Assembly: GCF_019711195.1 (NCBI RefSeq)
Contig: NZ_CP081299.1
Span: forward strand, 4,438,001 to 4,502,000
DNA from: Dyadobacter sp. NIV53
GTDB lineage: Bacteria; Bacteroidota; Bacteroidia; Cytophagales; Spirosomataceae
DNA length: 64,000 bases
Direction: 5' to 3'
In this document: positions 1 through 8,715 of the stretch, piece by piece
Layout of the letters: every line of letters starts with the position of its first letter
Numbering within the stretch: the first letter of the stretch is position 1
Position numbers and translations under genes: made by a program
The notes under the pieces: model-generated
The model's input: the letters and a program-made list of their open reading frames with translations, nothing else
Databases searched by the model: none
What the model was told of the DNA's origin: nothing

Positions 1-1059
1 TTCTGATCCGCCGCGTACGCTTAGTTCATGGTTCTGAGCGCCTGTTGGTTTATAAATCTCTTTTTCCCAATCTGTATTGTACAATGGTTTGCCACTGGCA
101 TCAAACAGGTTTGGGAAATTCTGAGGCAGATTACGTACATATTTTCCATCAGCAAATCCCTGCGGGTCATATTTTTCAGCATTATCGAAAGCCGTATTAT
201 ACACCTTCATGAATTCATCGGCAGAAAGTGTTCCAAGCATTTTGGCAGGAGTTATGTACGATCCCCACACATCATAAGAAATTTGGGTAGCACCCGATTT
301 GCCGCGTTTCGTTGTGATAATAATTACGCCGTTTGCACCGCGGGCTCCGTATATAGCCGTAGCAGAAGCATCTTTCAGGACTTCCAGGGATTCTATATCA
401 TTTGGATTGAGAAGGTTAGGGCTGCTAACACCCACGATCCCGTCAACTACGTACAGCGGTTCGAGGCTGGAATTAATAGAACCAACACCACGAATACGAA
501 CCCTTGGCTGATAACCGGGAGCCGAAGAGTTAACGGAAACGTCCACACCAGGAATTCGTCCCTGTAAAGACTGAGCAACGTTGATGGCCTGACGGTCAAG
601 AAGTTTTTCTCCCTTGATGGCACCCACAGAACCTGTGAGGTCACTTTTACGTACTGTTCCATATCCGATCACGACGACTTCTTCCATGCTTTTGGTATCA
701 ACTTTCATGGATATATCTAATTGTGTCTGGCTGCCAACCGGCATTTCCAGCCTTTCATAACCAACAAAGCTGAAAACCAGGATTGCATTGTCGTCAGCAA
801 CGCTTATTTCATAAGTCCCTTCCGAATTGGAAGATGTTCCCTGGCTTGTTCCTTTTACAATAATATTGACACCTGGCAGTGGAGCGTTATTGGCAGAATC
901 AGTGATTTTTCCTTTTACTGTTTTTTCTTTTGGATCAGCGTTGCTTGCTGAAAGATTACCTGAAAAGCACACACACACAATCATAAGGAAAAGAATAAAA
1001 AATGCGTGTTGCATAAATCCGACCGGATTTATGCCCGGTTTGGTAGTTTTCTTTTTCAT
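1..1059 (-). CDS. SusC/RagA-family TonB-linked outer membrane receptor, N-terminal part
   Basis: The gene starts with ATG at 1059 (minus) and runs off the left edge, so about 353 N-terminal residues are visible. After a signal peptide comes a carboxypeptidase-D-regulatory-like domain (starts near VKGKITDSANNAPLPGV), then the SusC signature region and the TonB plug (VVVIGYGTVRKSDLTGSV, then RIRGVGSINSSLEPLYVVDG and IYGARGANGVIIITTKRGK). Family knowledge: such receptors form the barrel of a SusCD pair that imports oligosaccharides or peptides across the outer membrane with TonB energy. The substrate cannot be told; any susD partner would lie left of the window. No frameshift is seen in the visible part. 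Confidence 0.95.
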   Translation of the reverse strand, partial: MKKKTTKPGINPVGFMQHAFFILFLMIVCVCFSGNLSASNADPKEKTVKGKITDSANNAPLPGVNIIVKGTSQGTSSNSEGTYEISVADDNAILVFSFVGYERLEMPVGSQTQLDISMKVDTKSMEEVVVIGYGTVRKSDLTGSVGAIKGEKLLDRQAINVAQSLQGRIPGVDVSVNSSAPGYQPRVRIRGVGSINSSLEPLYVVDGIVGVSSPNLLNPNDIESLEVLKDASATAIYGARGANGVIIITTKRGKSGATQISYDVWGSYITPAKMLGTLSADEFMKVYNTAFDNAEKYDPQGFADGKYVRNLPQNFPNLFDASGKPLYNTDWEKEIYKPTGAQNHELSVRGGSE

Positions 1060-1071
1060 TTTTGAGTTTAG

Positions 1072-1170
1072 TTAGCGTTAAGTAATTGAGATTACAGCGG
1101 CACAGATACGTGAGGATTGTCAGGTTGAGGTGTAGTTCATGGGCATACTGAGTTAATTAGCGTTAAGTAA
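1072..1170. repeat. Paired 14-bp direct repeat in the susC leader; rest of the gap empty
   Basis: The word TTAGCGTTAAGTAA occurs at 1072-1085 and again at 1157-1170, 85 bp apart, in the region upstream of the minus-strand susC start at 1059. The flanks are also similar (AGTTAG or AGTTAATTAG before, TTGA after). It may be a pair of regulator sites or a small local duplication. I see nothing else convincing in the AT-rich stretch 1171-1497. Confidence 0.4.
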
Positions 1171-1497
1171 ATTGAACAATTCCGGTTACGCAGACCAATT
1201 CTTTCCACTTGCTCGTAAAAAATGCCAATTGGGAAACAGTGATCCGTTTTGCAATTTTCAATCAGTAAACTATTTTCTTGTTTGATTAAGATAATTACTA
1301 ATCAATATAGTTATATAAAGTTAGCATAATAAGAGAAATAGCAATCAATTATACCTACGACTTTACCCAACGATCAAAAATTTTACAACTGATACAGAAG
1401 GAGTTCAAGCAGATAAAATGATGAAACGAACGGTATTTATATACGTTTTTTAAAATTTAGTGTTTTATTGACACTTTTAGCAAATGATTGCAATAAT

Positions 1498-1792
1498 GGG
1501 CTCAATTACACAAACGTACAATTTTCCCCATGACTCGCATAAAATCAATTTGATGTAGAGTTATTGGGAAATAAACAATTCTTAGCCCTTAAAAATTTAC
1601 AGAATTGCTTCCATTTCAAAAGTTGATATAGATCGTTGCTCACTGAAATCAATTTTATGAACTTTTCCTTTTGTTCAGCTGATTTAACCGAAAAGTTGTA
1701 AGTACTAAGAATTGATTGTAGCTGCATACAGGTATGACTAAAACCGTTTGAGCAACTCGCGGGGAAAAGTGTACGTTTGAGTCATTTAGCCC
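1498..1792. repeat. MITE-like element, copy 1, with terminal inverted repeats
   Basis: Bases 1498-1748 recur at 4961-5211 with only five mismatches. In this copy the left end (1498-1538, beginning GGGCTCAATTACACAAACG) is matched in inverted orientation at about 1755-1792 (ending GTTTGAGTCATTTAGCCC), so the unit is about 295 bp with imperfect terminal inverted repeats of about 38 bp. The minus strand has a 60-codon open frame (1545-1727) that resembles no transposase I know. This is the shape of a non-autonomous mobile element. A target-site duplication is not obvious; the outer ends read TA in some but not all flanks. Confidence 0.65.
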
Positions 1793-1821
1793 TACATACT
1801 GGAACGCAAACGAAAGGCGAA

Positions 1822-2106
1822 ATGAAACAGGAAAAAATAATACTTTTACAGACCAGCAGATCTGTAAAAATCATTGCGGAGCAAGAACAAAGCCAGGACG
1901 GTGCTCAATTAGAAGTCAATGTGCTGATTAAAGAAGCCAATGAGAATAATTTTCATCCACCTATTGGTATTACTCATCCCAAATACTGGAAACTTAGGAA
2001 GCTCCCCGTTCACAAGTCCAGGATACTGCAAATTCAATACAGCGGCTTATCAAACAAAGAAATCCGTAAAGCAATGAAAGAGTTTGGGAAGGGGCTGTAT
2101 TTATAG
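1822..2106 (+). CDS. Small hypothetical protein next to the MITE-like repeat
   Basis: This is a 94-residue frame beginning at ATG 1822 (MKQEKIILLQ), 30 bp beyond the right end of repeat copy 1. The frame stays open upstream to 1777, but that extension reads into the repeat end, so ATG 1822 is preferred. The protein is basic and probably soluble, with no signal peptide or membrane segment. Its second half (HPKYWKLRKLPVHKSRILQIQY, then LSNKEIRKAMKEFGKG) looks helical and could bind nucleic acid, but I recognise no family. It is cut off from the next gene by about 200 bp holding a promoter. It may be a fragment of a larger mobile-element gene. Confidence 0.45.
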   Translation: MKQEKIILLQTSRSVKIIAEQEQSQDGAQLEVNVLIKEANENNFHPPIGITHPKYWKLRKLPVHKSRILQIQYSGLSNKEIRKAMKEFGKGLYL

Positions 2107-2261
2107 GTAATGTTACTCTTACAAATAAGCATAATTGCCCCTATGTAACCTCAATTGGATTTAAGCCTAAGCAAAAACCAGTTTTAAGTAAAATATGGAA
2201 AATGTAAAGATTTAAATCTTAAATAAATAATATTTTTTATTCTAATATTAAAAGTTAAATT

Positions 2262-2290
2262 TATCTTTGTGACTACTAGTTATAACTAGT
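2262..2290 (+). promoter_or_regulatory. Bacteroidota-type -7 box followed by a 16-bp perfect palindrome
   Basis: TATCTTTG at 2262-2269 fits the Bacteroidota -7 consensus TAnnTTTG and lies 33 bp before the lipoprotein start at 2303. Directly after it, ACTAGTTATAACTAGT (2275-2290) is a perfect palindrome that would overlap the transcription start or early leader. It is placed well for an operator, or it may form a small 5' hairpin. Assignment rests on consensus match and position only. Confidence 0.5.
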
Positions 2291-2302
2291 CATACTTCAA
2301 GG

Positions 2303-2764
2303 ATGAAAATTCAAATAAGTAACTTGTTTAAGCTTATTGCAATTGTTTTGATTTTACAGGGATGTGATGATGAATGTTCTGATGTCGATCCTTTTCAACC
2401 CCTTCCAATACGTTTTGAAATAGTTAACGAGTCAGGAGAAGATTTGGTTTCAGGCCCTAATCCACGGTATTCCGTTGATTCTATTCAACTTATAGATACT
2501 GATAAAACGAGTCAGATTATTTACAGCAGAGAATATAATGAAATTTTAAAAGGAATATTATTTCAGGCAGATTGTGCTATTAACAACAGCGGCAGCTCAC
2601 AATTATACCTGCATCTCAACCAGAACGATACCGATACTTTATTGGTATCCTATCAAAAAAATGAATCGAAGTGTTTTACCACTTACAGTTACACATATTT
2701 TTCTTTTAACGGAAAGGAGTTGTTACGATCAGCAGAAACAGGGGCTATCACTTTAGTTAAATAA
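2303..2764 (+). CDS. Small lipoprotein of unknown function
   Basis: The protein has 153 residues. A hydrophobic signal peptide ends in the lipobox LQGC (Cys near residue 21), followed by an acidic CDDECSDVD stretch, so it should be a lipidated envelope protein. The mature part looks beta-rich (repeated short strands such as RFEIVNESGEDLV and YSVDSIQLI), which suggests an Ig-like or DUF-type periplasmic fold; I do not recognise the family. It sits 24 bp upstream of the M43 protease and shares its promoter at 2262, so it may be an accessory, inhibitor or immunity-like partner of that protease. The partner role is inference from gene order only. Confidence 0.75.
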   Translation: MKIQISNLFKLIAIVLILQGCDDECSDVDPFQPLPIRFEIVNESGEDLVSGPNPRYSVDSIQLIDTDKTSQIIYSREYNEILKGILFQADCAINNSGSSQLYLHLNQNDTDTLLVSYQKNESKCFTTYSYTYFSFNGKELLRSAETGAITLVK

Positions 2765-2788
2765 TACTCAACAATAAACAATTTGATC

Positions 2789-4786
2789 ATGAAAAAAAAT
2801 TTACAGGGTTTGCAATTTTTACTATTGAATTTAATTATACATTTTGATATATCCGGGCAAATTGCACCTTCCTGCGGTACGGAAAAAATAGACTCACTTG
2901 CTGCAATTTCACAATTATATTATGATAACAATCAAATCTTAATCAATAAAGCGGATAGTGTAGAAGCTGGTAGTTGTCCTACATGTAGAGGTATAGCTAA
3001 TGAAGCTTTTGTTATTCCTGTTCATGTATACATATATAGAAATAACGCTGGTGTTGGTGGTATTACTGATGAAAGGGCTGAAAGGTTGATTAATTTGATG
3101 AATACGGCCTTAGCAAATAGTAGTGTACAAATAAAATTATACCTAAAAAACGAGATTACAAGAATCAGTAATACGACGTATTATGAGCTCATCAATACTG
3201 CGGGTCAAACAGCAAGTATGTTTGAGACAAATCATGATGATAATGCGATTAGTATTCATATAACCCGAACAAATAGCGCTAACTATGCTGGAAAAGCTTC
3301 ATTTCCATGGAAGTCTACAAGATATAACTTTGCTGTAATTACAGAAGCTGGTAATCCTTCAGCATTAATCGGTGATGATCAAATGGTAAGCACGATGGTA
3401 CATGAACTAGGACATGTATTAGGCTTAACCCATACACATGAAAGTGCAAGACTTTCTACTGCTTCAAATAATGCAGGAGCCAACGATTGTTATCAGGAAT
3501 CTGTTAGCAGGACTAAAACACAAGCAATAGGTTGCTTTGGAACAATAGGAAAGAAAAAGTGTGTAATTAACGGAGATATGATTTCAGATACAGAAGCTGA
3601 TCCGGAATTAAATAGAAACATTGTCACAGTAGGGTGTGCGTATAGTGGTACAGGTTCAGATAATTGGGGGACTGCCTGGACTCCACCGACACGTAATTAT
3701 ATGTCTTACACACGCTGGGAATGCAGAAATACTTTTAGTAAGATGCAAAGGGGAATTATGTATACTTTTGCACAAAGTTATATGACTTCTTTTTATCCAA
3801 CCAGACATTACAATCAGAAACCGGTTTCTTTTTATAAGAATGCAGATGTTGATTTTTGGGAAAATGACAATTTTTTTCAGAATGCTCAATCCATATTATT
3901 AAACCAACAACAGTACCGGGCGTTTCATTGGAAACCGGGCAGTACGGCTTTGGATGTGGACTGGGTACTATTTCGCCCTACTTCCAATATTGCAGTAAAA
4001 TTTCAAACTTCCGCCGTTACAGGAAAGCCACAACCTAATACACGTATTACGTTGTTTGCTGATAATGGAACCACTCAATTATTTCAGAATGATAATACCA
4101 GTTCAAGTACCGTATTTTCGGCAATAACCACAGGTGTACTAACTGCTAATGTTAATTATCGGTTGAGAATAGAAAATTTAAGTGCTTATCCAAATAATGA
4201 ATCAAAAGGGCACTACAATTTAGATGTATCTCAGCCTGGAATACCAGTTTTAAACGCCGATATAACTGGTCCGGGCTTCCCGCTAGCTTGTGAAAGAGGA
4301 GAGTGGTTTGCCAGTGCTACTGGTGGAACGGGTACTTATACTTATCAATGGTCTATTATTGAAAATAGCGTTACAGTGCAGGTAGGAATTGGTAGCTCAT
4401 TTGCAATGTACAACGATGAAACCTACAATAGAAATTTTAGTTTACAGTTGGTAGTTACAAGTGGAAGCCAGCAAAAAACAGTATTTAAAAGCATTTCATT
4501 TGCAGGCTGTAATTCCGGAGCACTTTTTGTGGTTTCTCCAAATCCAGCTTCAGAAAATATAATTGTAATACCTAGTGAAGAAAACAAACAGCTTACTTCA
4601 TTTCAAAATGCAAATGAATTTGATGCTTCTCTTTATAAAGAATCCAATAGTAAAATGATATGGCAAGGGAAGTCAAATAATAAAGAAATTAAAATAGATT
4701 CAAGAAGTTTGATAAACGGATCTTATCTAATAAATATTAATGACGGAAGACGATTAATTAAAAAGCATGTACTTATCGTACATTGA
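2789..4786 (+). CDS. Pappalysin-like M43 zinc metalloprotease with T9SS sorting domain
   Basis: The protein has 665 residues from ATG 2789; a TTG two codons upstream is not preferred. After a signal peptide, the catalytic domain carries the metzincin motif HELGHVLGLTH (His205, Glu206, His209, His215) and a downstream Met-turn in RNYMSY. Middle segments resemble the pre-peptidase C-terminal/beta-sandwich type and a SprB-like stretch (ATGGTGTYTYQWS). The C-terminus (VVSPNPASENIIV to the terminal KKHVLIVH) is a type A T9SS sorting domain, so the enzyme should be secreted or surface-attached through the type IX system. It belongs to the archaemetzincin-like/cytophagalysin group of M43. It is transcribed with the lipoprotein upstream and ends at a strong terminator. 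The whole block is more AT-rich than neighbouring genes and lies between two copies of a repeat, which hints at acquisition. Confidence 0.9.
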   Translation: MKKNLQGLQFLLLNLIIHFDISGQIAPSCGTEKIDSLAAISQLYYDNNQILINKADSVEAGSCPTCRGIANEAFVIPVHVYIYRNNAGVGGITDERAERLINLMNTALANSSVQIKLYLKNEITRISNTTYYELINTAGQTASMFETNHDDNAISIHITRTNSANYAGKASFPWKSTRYNFAVITEAGNPSALIGDDQMVSTMVHELGHVLGLTHTHESARLSTASNNAGANDCYQESVSRTKTQAIGCFGTIGKKKCVINGDMISDTEADPELNRNIVTVGCAYSGTGSDNWGTAWTPPTRNYMSYTRWECRNTFSKMQRGIMYTFAQSYMTSFYPTRHYNQKPVSFYKNADVDFWENDNFFQNAQSILLNQQQYRAFHWKPGSTALDVDWVLFRPTSNIAVKFQTSAVTGKPQPNTRITLFADNGTTQLFQNDNTSSSTVFSAITTGVLTANVNYRLRIENLSAYPNNESKGHYNLDVSQPGIPVLNADITGPGFPLACERGEWFASATGGTGTYTYQWSIIENSVTVQVGIGSSFAMYNDETYNRNFSLQLVVTSGSQQKTVFKSISFAGCNSGALFVVSPNPASENIIVIPSEENKQLTSFQNANEFDASLYKESNSKMIWQGKSNNKEIKIDSRSLINGSYLININDGRRLIKKHVLIVH

Positions 4787-4807
4787 ATTTAAGTTGAAAG
4801 TTTTATT

Positions 4808-4855
4808 AAAAAGAGAAAGTACAAAAGTGTAATCGCTTTTGTACTTTCTCTTTTT
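4808..4855 (+). terminator. Perfect 20-bp hairpin terminator after the M43 gene
   Basis: AAAAAGAGAAAGTACAAAAG at 4808-4827 pairs perfectly with 4836-4855 around an 8-base loop, and the right arm ends in a T-run. Because A and T runs flank both sides, it could work in both directions. It begins 22 bp past the protease stop codon. Confidence 0.85.
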
Positions 4856-4960
4856 AATTTATAATAGCAATTTGAGCCTAACTGCTCAAAAGTATAATTC
4901 TGGGTTAGATTGAAAGATTGTACGGTAGCAGCCTGGTCGGCCACGCCGCCGCATAAAGTA

Positions 4961-5211
4961 GGGCTCAATTACTCAAACGTACAATTTTCCCCACGACTCG
5001 CGTAAAATCAATTTGATGTAGAGTTATTGGGAAATAAACAATTCTTAGCCCTTAAAAATTTACAGAATTGCTTCCATTTCAAAGGTTGATATAGATCGTT
5101 GCTCACTGAAATCAATTTTATGAACTTTTCCTTTTGTTCAGCTGATTTAACCGAAAAGTTGTAAGTACTAAGAATTGATTGTAGCTGCATACAGGTATGA
5201 ATAAAACCGTT
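4961..5211. repeat. MITE-like element, copy 2, lacking its right end
   Basis: This is a 251-bp direct copy of 1498-1748 with five single-base differences. The same 60-codon minus-strand frame is present (5008-5190), with one Leu to Pro change. Sequence after 5211 is unrelated to the inverted end seen at 1755-1792, so this copy has lost, or never had, its right terminal repeat. Together the two copies bracket 1749-4960. Confidence 0.7.
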
Positions 5212-5268
5212 GCGACAATATTGTAATGTTGTATTTTAGTGGTTTTTTTCTACTACCAGTCCAAACAA

Positions 5269-5311
5269 AATGCCCTGTGAAACGCTTTAAAACAAAGCTT
5301 CACAGGGCATT
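5269..5311 (-). terminator. Hairpin terminator for the minus-strand oxidoreductase
   Basis: AATGCCCTGTGAA at 5269-5281 pairs exactly with TTCACAGGGCATT at 5299-5311 around a 17-base loop. It lies just past the stop at 5340 of the minus-strand gene. The downstream T-run on the minus strand is weak, so it may act as an mRNA end-protecting hairpin. Confidence 0.65.
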
Positions 5312-5339
5312 AATAATTTTCTGTTATTTATCAGAAATA

Positions 5340-6431
5340 TTAAACCAGGTCAACCGTTCTTCCGGTCCTTACTGACTCATCACAGGCAAATGCAATTTGT
5401 AAACTTGTAACAGCATCAAGCAAGTGATCGCTCAGATCAGTATTTTCCTGAATTGCTTTTAGGAAAAAGCGTTGTTCACGGTTGCAAAGTTCCTGGTGAT
5501 CCGGTTCATCTTCCAGATTGATCCAGGTATCCTGATGCACAAATTCGTCTTTTTCATTCAGTTCAGCATGATGGACGCGTATCGATTCAGTTTTTGTGTG
5601 TGCTTCCACAGACGATGATTTTCCTGTTGCTCCCGCATCTTTCGCGACGATAGATACCGATCCTTTTGGCCCGATGACATCTTTTACAAAAAATGCAGTT
5701 TCACTGATCATTGGCCCCCACGCAGCCTCATACCAGCCTACCGAACCATCTTCAAACCAGATCTGAAGCTGGCCATAATTATAATTAGTGGCCGGAATAT
5801 CTTCTGTCAGGCGGGCTCCGATTGCACTTACGCGAAGTGGTTTCGAACGCGTCATCTGGCACATTACATCAATATAGTGAACGCCGCAATCCACGATCGG
5901 GCTCAGGCTTTTCATCAGGTTACGGTGTACGCCCCACATGTATCCATGGCTTTGCTGGTTCAGGTTCATGCGCATTACCAACGGTTTTCCAAGTCCTTGT
6001 GCCTCAGCAATAAAACGTTCCCATGATGGATGTACACGCAGTATATAACCAACTACAACCTGTTTGCCGGCAGCCTTGGCAGCTTCAACCACTCTTTTTG
6101 CTCCTTCAACCGTATCGGCCAGAGGTTTTTCTATAAATACGTGGGCACCACTTTCCAGTGCACGGATCGCGAAGTTTTCATGAGTATCCGGATAAGTGGA
6201 AATACAAACAGCATCCGGTTTGGTTTCAGCAAGTGCCGTTTCATAATCGCTGTACAATGCATAACCGCCGCCTAATTTTTCATTCAGTATTTCCTTGCTT
6301 TTTCCGGTAGAGACAATACCACAGATTTCAAAACCATCCAGCAACTGGTACGCGAATGCATGGGAAGCCCCCATATTACCACAACCTACAACAAGTACAC
6401 GAAATGGCTCTTGATTTTGAGAAGATGACAT
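5340..6431 (-). CDS. Gfo/Idh/MocA family NAD(P)-dependent oxidoreductase
   Basis: The protein has 363 residues, full length for the family. The N-terminal Rossmann fold shows GCGNMGASH at about residues 16-24, the nucleotide-proximal EKP motif is present in HVFIEKPLAD, and the catalytic-region pair DCGVHYIDVM supplies the usual Asp/His. Members oxidise or isomerise sugars, inositols or sugar acids through a 3-keto step. There is no signal peptide, so it is cytoplasmic. It is divergent from the DUF3857 genes and monocistronic, with its own hairpin at 5269. The specific substrate cannot be inferred; there is no sugar catabolic neighbour. Confidence 0.9.
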   Translation of the reverse strand: MSSSQNQEPFRVLVVGCGNMGASHAFAYQLLDGFEICGIVSTGKSKEILNEKLGGGYALYSDYETALAETKPDAVCISTYPDTHENFAIRALESGAHVFIEKPLADTVEGAKRVVEAAKAAGKQVVVGYILRVHPSWERFIAEAQGLGKPLVMRMNLNQQSHGYMWGVHRNLMKSLSPIVDCGVHYIDVMCQMTRSKPLRVSAIGARLTEDIPATNYNYGQLQIWFEDGSVGWYEAAWGPMISETAFFVKDVIGPKGSVSIVAKDAGATGKSSSVEAHTKTESIRVHHAELNEKDEFVHQDTWINLEDEPDHQELCNREQRFFLKAIQENTDLSDHLLDAVTSLQIAFACDESVRTGRTVDLV

Positions 6432-6636
6432 AATAAATAAATAATGTTTAATGATTTTGGGTTATCAGGAATATTAAATTTTAACAAAAATAAGCGCATT
6501 TAAATCCCAAAAATAACGATTAATTGCTTCAAAAGACCTTTTTAATCTTTACGGCAGTGTTTTCTTACAAATTGATTTTTGAAATTTGAGCTAATAATTG
6601 CAACTATGCAGGAAAATTGCATCCCTATCTATCAAA

Positions 6637-8667
6637 ATGAACTTACTTCTACTAAAATGCAGCTACTCAGCTGTGATACGTCTTGCATTTCTTTGCGTTA
6701 TTTTTATCACTTATTCTTTCAGCAGTTTTTCTCAGGAAGATTTTAAACCAAAACTCGGAATCATTGACCGGGAGTCAGTGGAAATGACTGTTTATGATAA
6801 AGACAGTACGGCAGACGCTGTGTATCTGTATGATTATGCCAATGTTAAGTTTAGTTATGATGAACGCAGGGGAATTGTCATGACCATGGATTGCTGGGCC
6901 AGGATTAAAATCCTTAAAGAATCAGCATTGGACAGGGCTTCGGTTTCATTAAGCTATAACGATAGTAATTTTGAAAAAGCCGAGCGTATTGATGATCTGA
7001 AAGGCTTTACCTATAATCTTGAAGGCAAACAGATTATTACGGTTCCTCTGGATAAAAAATCAATAAAAAGAGAAAAAATCTCTGACAATTATGAAGCAAT
7101 CAAATTCAATCTTCCAGGCGTAAAAAAGGGATCTGTTATAGAATATTTTTATACCCGCACTACGCCATTTACCCTGCGTGACAAACCTGATACCTGGACT
7201 TTCCAGGGATCAATTCCGTTCAAATGGAGTGAATACCGTATTGCCATTCCGCGTTTTCTTGAATACAAAATGACGATGGGCGGTTATTTGCCCCTTTATA
7301 TCAGAAATCAGGATGAACAAAGTGTACCTGTGGGTCATTCCAGATATGATGGAACCGGGCTTGTTTATCGCTTTGTAGTGAAAGACGCACCTTCATTTGT
7401 CAACGAGCCGTTTATTACTACTTCTTCTGATTATTTATCCAAAATAGATTTCGAACTGGCAAGCGTATCTGTTCCCGGGGAAATAATCAAGCACTATTCC
7501 CGTACCTGGGAAAATGTAGAAGAAACATTAAATGATGTTCCCTGGTTTGGGGGAGAGCTTAGAAAAAGTTCTCATTTGAAAGTTATAAGGGATGAGATTG
7601 CAGCGAAAACCACCGATCCGGAGAAAAGAATGCACCTGGCCTATGCACACATGCAGAACGCGATGAAATGGGATGGATACAATGGTATTGGATCAAAAGA
7701 AGGAGTAAAAAAAGCTTATGACAATAAATCAGGAAATACCAGTGATATTAATCTTAACCTGACAACCTTACTACGGGAACTGGATCTGGAAAGTAACCCC
7801 GTTGTACTCAGCACGCGGTCTAACGGACAGGTTTATCAGGAAATCCCGATGCTCGAAAGTTTCAATTACGTGGTAAGCCATGTGAAAATTGGTGAAAAAG
7901 AATATTTTCTGGATGCTACACAGCTATATGCCAAACCAGGATTATTGCCTGAACATGCCGTTAATGGAGTCGGGCGGTTTGTTCCCAAAAAAGGAAATGG
8001 CCGTTTTGTTGGATTGACTCCATCAGATATGCAGAGTAAACTGGAAATGATCCATGCAGCCATATCCCCGGAAGACGGAACCATAAAAGGAGATTATAGT
8101 ATTTCGTACGGCGGATACGAAGCTTTACGCTGGCGGGACAAATATGTAAAACAAGCAGGAAGCGTTTATGAAGATGATTTTAAAAAGAAAGTCCCTGAGT
8201 GGAAAATTCAGGATTTCAAGGTCAACAATAAAAGTGATAATCTGAGTGGTACGGTTAACGTGACCTGCAATTTTGAGATTGAGGATGAAAATGCGTCTGC
8301 CGATATATTCTATTTCAATCCGGTTCTGGCAGGAAGGTGGGTCGAAAACCCATTGAAATCTCCTGAACGTATTTATCCGCTGGATTTTACAAGTGGAATT
8401 TCAGCTTCTTTTATCGGAAGTTTTAAGTTGCCGGAAGGATACGTGATTGACGAAATGCCTAAGTCGGAAGTGATTCTGCTGCCTGAAAAAGCCGGAAAAT
8501 TTGTTTATCAGGTTAAACAGACAGGAGATATTATTCAGGTAAATACCGGTGTAACGGTTAGTAAATTACGATTCATGCCTGAGGAATATGGAAACCTGAA
8601 AGAATTCTTTGAAAGGGTTGTTCAGAAACATGCACAGCCGGTAATTATTAAGAAAAAAGCGAAATGA
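6637..8667 (+). CDS. DUF3857 / transglutaminase-fold secreted protein (copy 1)
   Basis: The protein has 676 residues from ATG 6637; a TTG 13 codons upstream is possible but would put extra charged residues before the signal peptide. The signal peptide ends near SSFSQ. Order: DUF3857 beta domain (about 45-230), transglutaminase-like core (about 290-430), C-terminal DUF3858-like beta domain. The position of the catalytic Cys reads GNTSDINL (Gly366 on) and the His position reads FNYVV, so the Cys-His pair of active transglutaminases is missing and this is probably a non-catalytic scaffold. The family is common in Bacteroidota envelopes and its function is not settled. It is the first of three consecutive relatives. 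Its last 90 bp are identical to those of copy 2. Confidence 0.88.
   Translation: MNLLLLKCSYSAVIRLAFLCVIFITYSFSSFSQEDFKPKLGIIDRESVEMTVYDKDSTADAVYLYDYANVKFSYDERRGIVMTMDCWARIKILKESALDRASVSLSYNDSNFEKAERIDDLKGFTYNLEGKQIITVPLDKKSIKREKISDNYEAIKFNLPGVKKGSVIEYFYTRTTPFTLRDKPDTWTFQGSIPFKWSEYRIAIPRFLEYKMTMGGYLPLYIRNQDEQSVPVGHSRYDGTGLVYRFVVKDAPSFVNEPFITTSSDYLSKIDFELASVSVPGEIIKHYSRTWENVEETLNDVPWFGGELRKSSHLKVIRDEIAAKTTDPEKRMHLAYAHMQNAMKWDGYNGIGSKEGVKKAYDNKSGNTSDINLNLTTLLRELDLESNPVVLSTRSNGQVYQEIPMLESFNYVVSHVKIGEKEYFLDATQLYAKPGLLPEHAVNGVGRFVPKKGNGRFVGLTPSDMQSKLEMIHAAISPEDGTIKGDYSISYGGYEALRWRDKYVKQAGSVYEDDFKKKVPEWKIQDFKVNNKSDNLSGTVNVTCNFEIEDENASADIFYFNPVLAGRWVENPLKSPERIYPLDFTSGISASFIGSFKLPEGYVIDEMPKSEVILLPEKAGKFVYQVKQTGDIIQVNTGVTVSKLRFMPEEYGNLKEFFERVVQKHAQPVIIKKKAK
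8578..8667 (+). repeat. 90-bp identical 3' segment, first copy
   Basis: The last 90 coding bases of this gene (from CCTGAGGAATATGG to the TGA stop) are identical to 10663-10752. The sequences diverge immediately on both sides, while the rest of the two genes shows frequent synonymous and amino-acid differences. This looks like gene conversion or a recombination tract. Confidence 0.9.
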
Positions 8668-8715
8668 AATAAGTTTGGATTTTTTTAATACTCGTCATAA
8701 CATCAACATATCTTA

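Noticed and set aside
1545..1727. 60-codon frame in both MITE-like repeats as a gene
   Set aside because: It is conserved only as part of the repeat, has no recognisable domain, and one copy has a Pro in place of Leu. Kept as part of the repeat.
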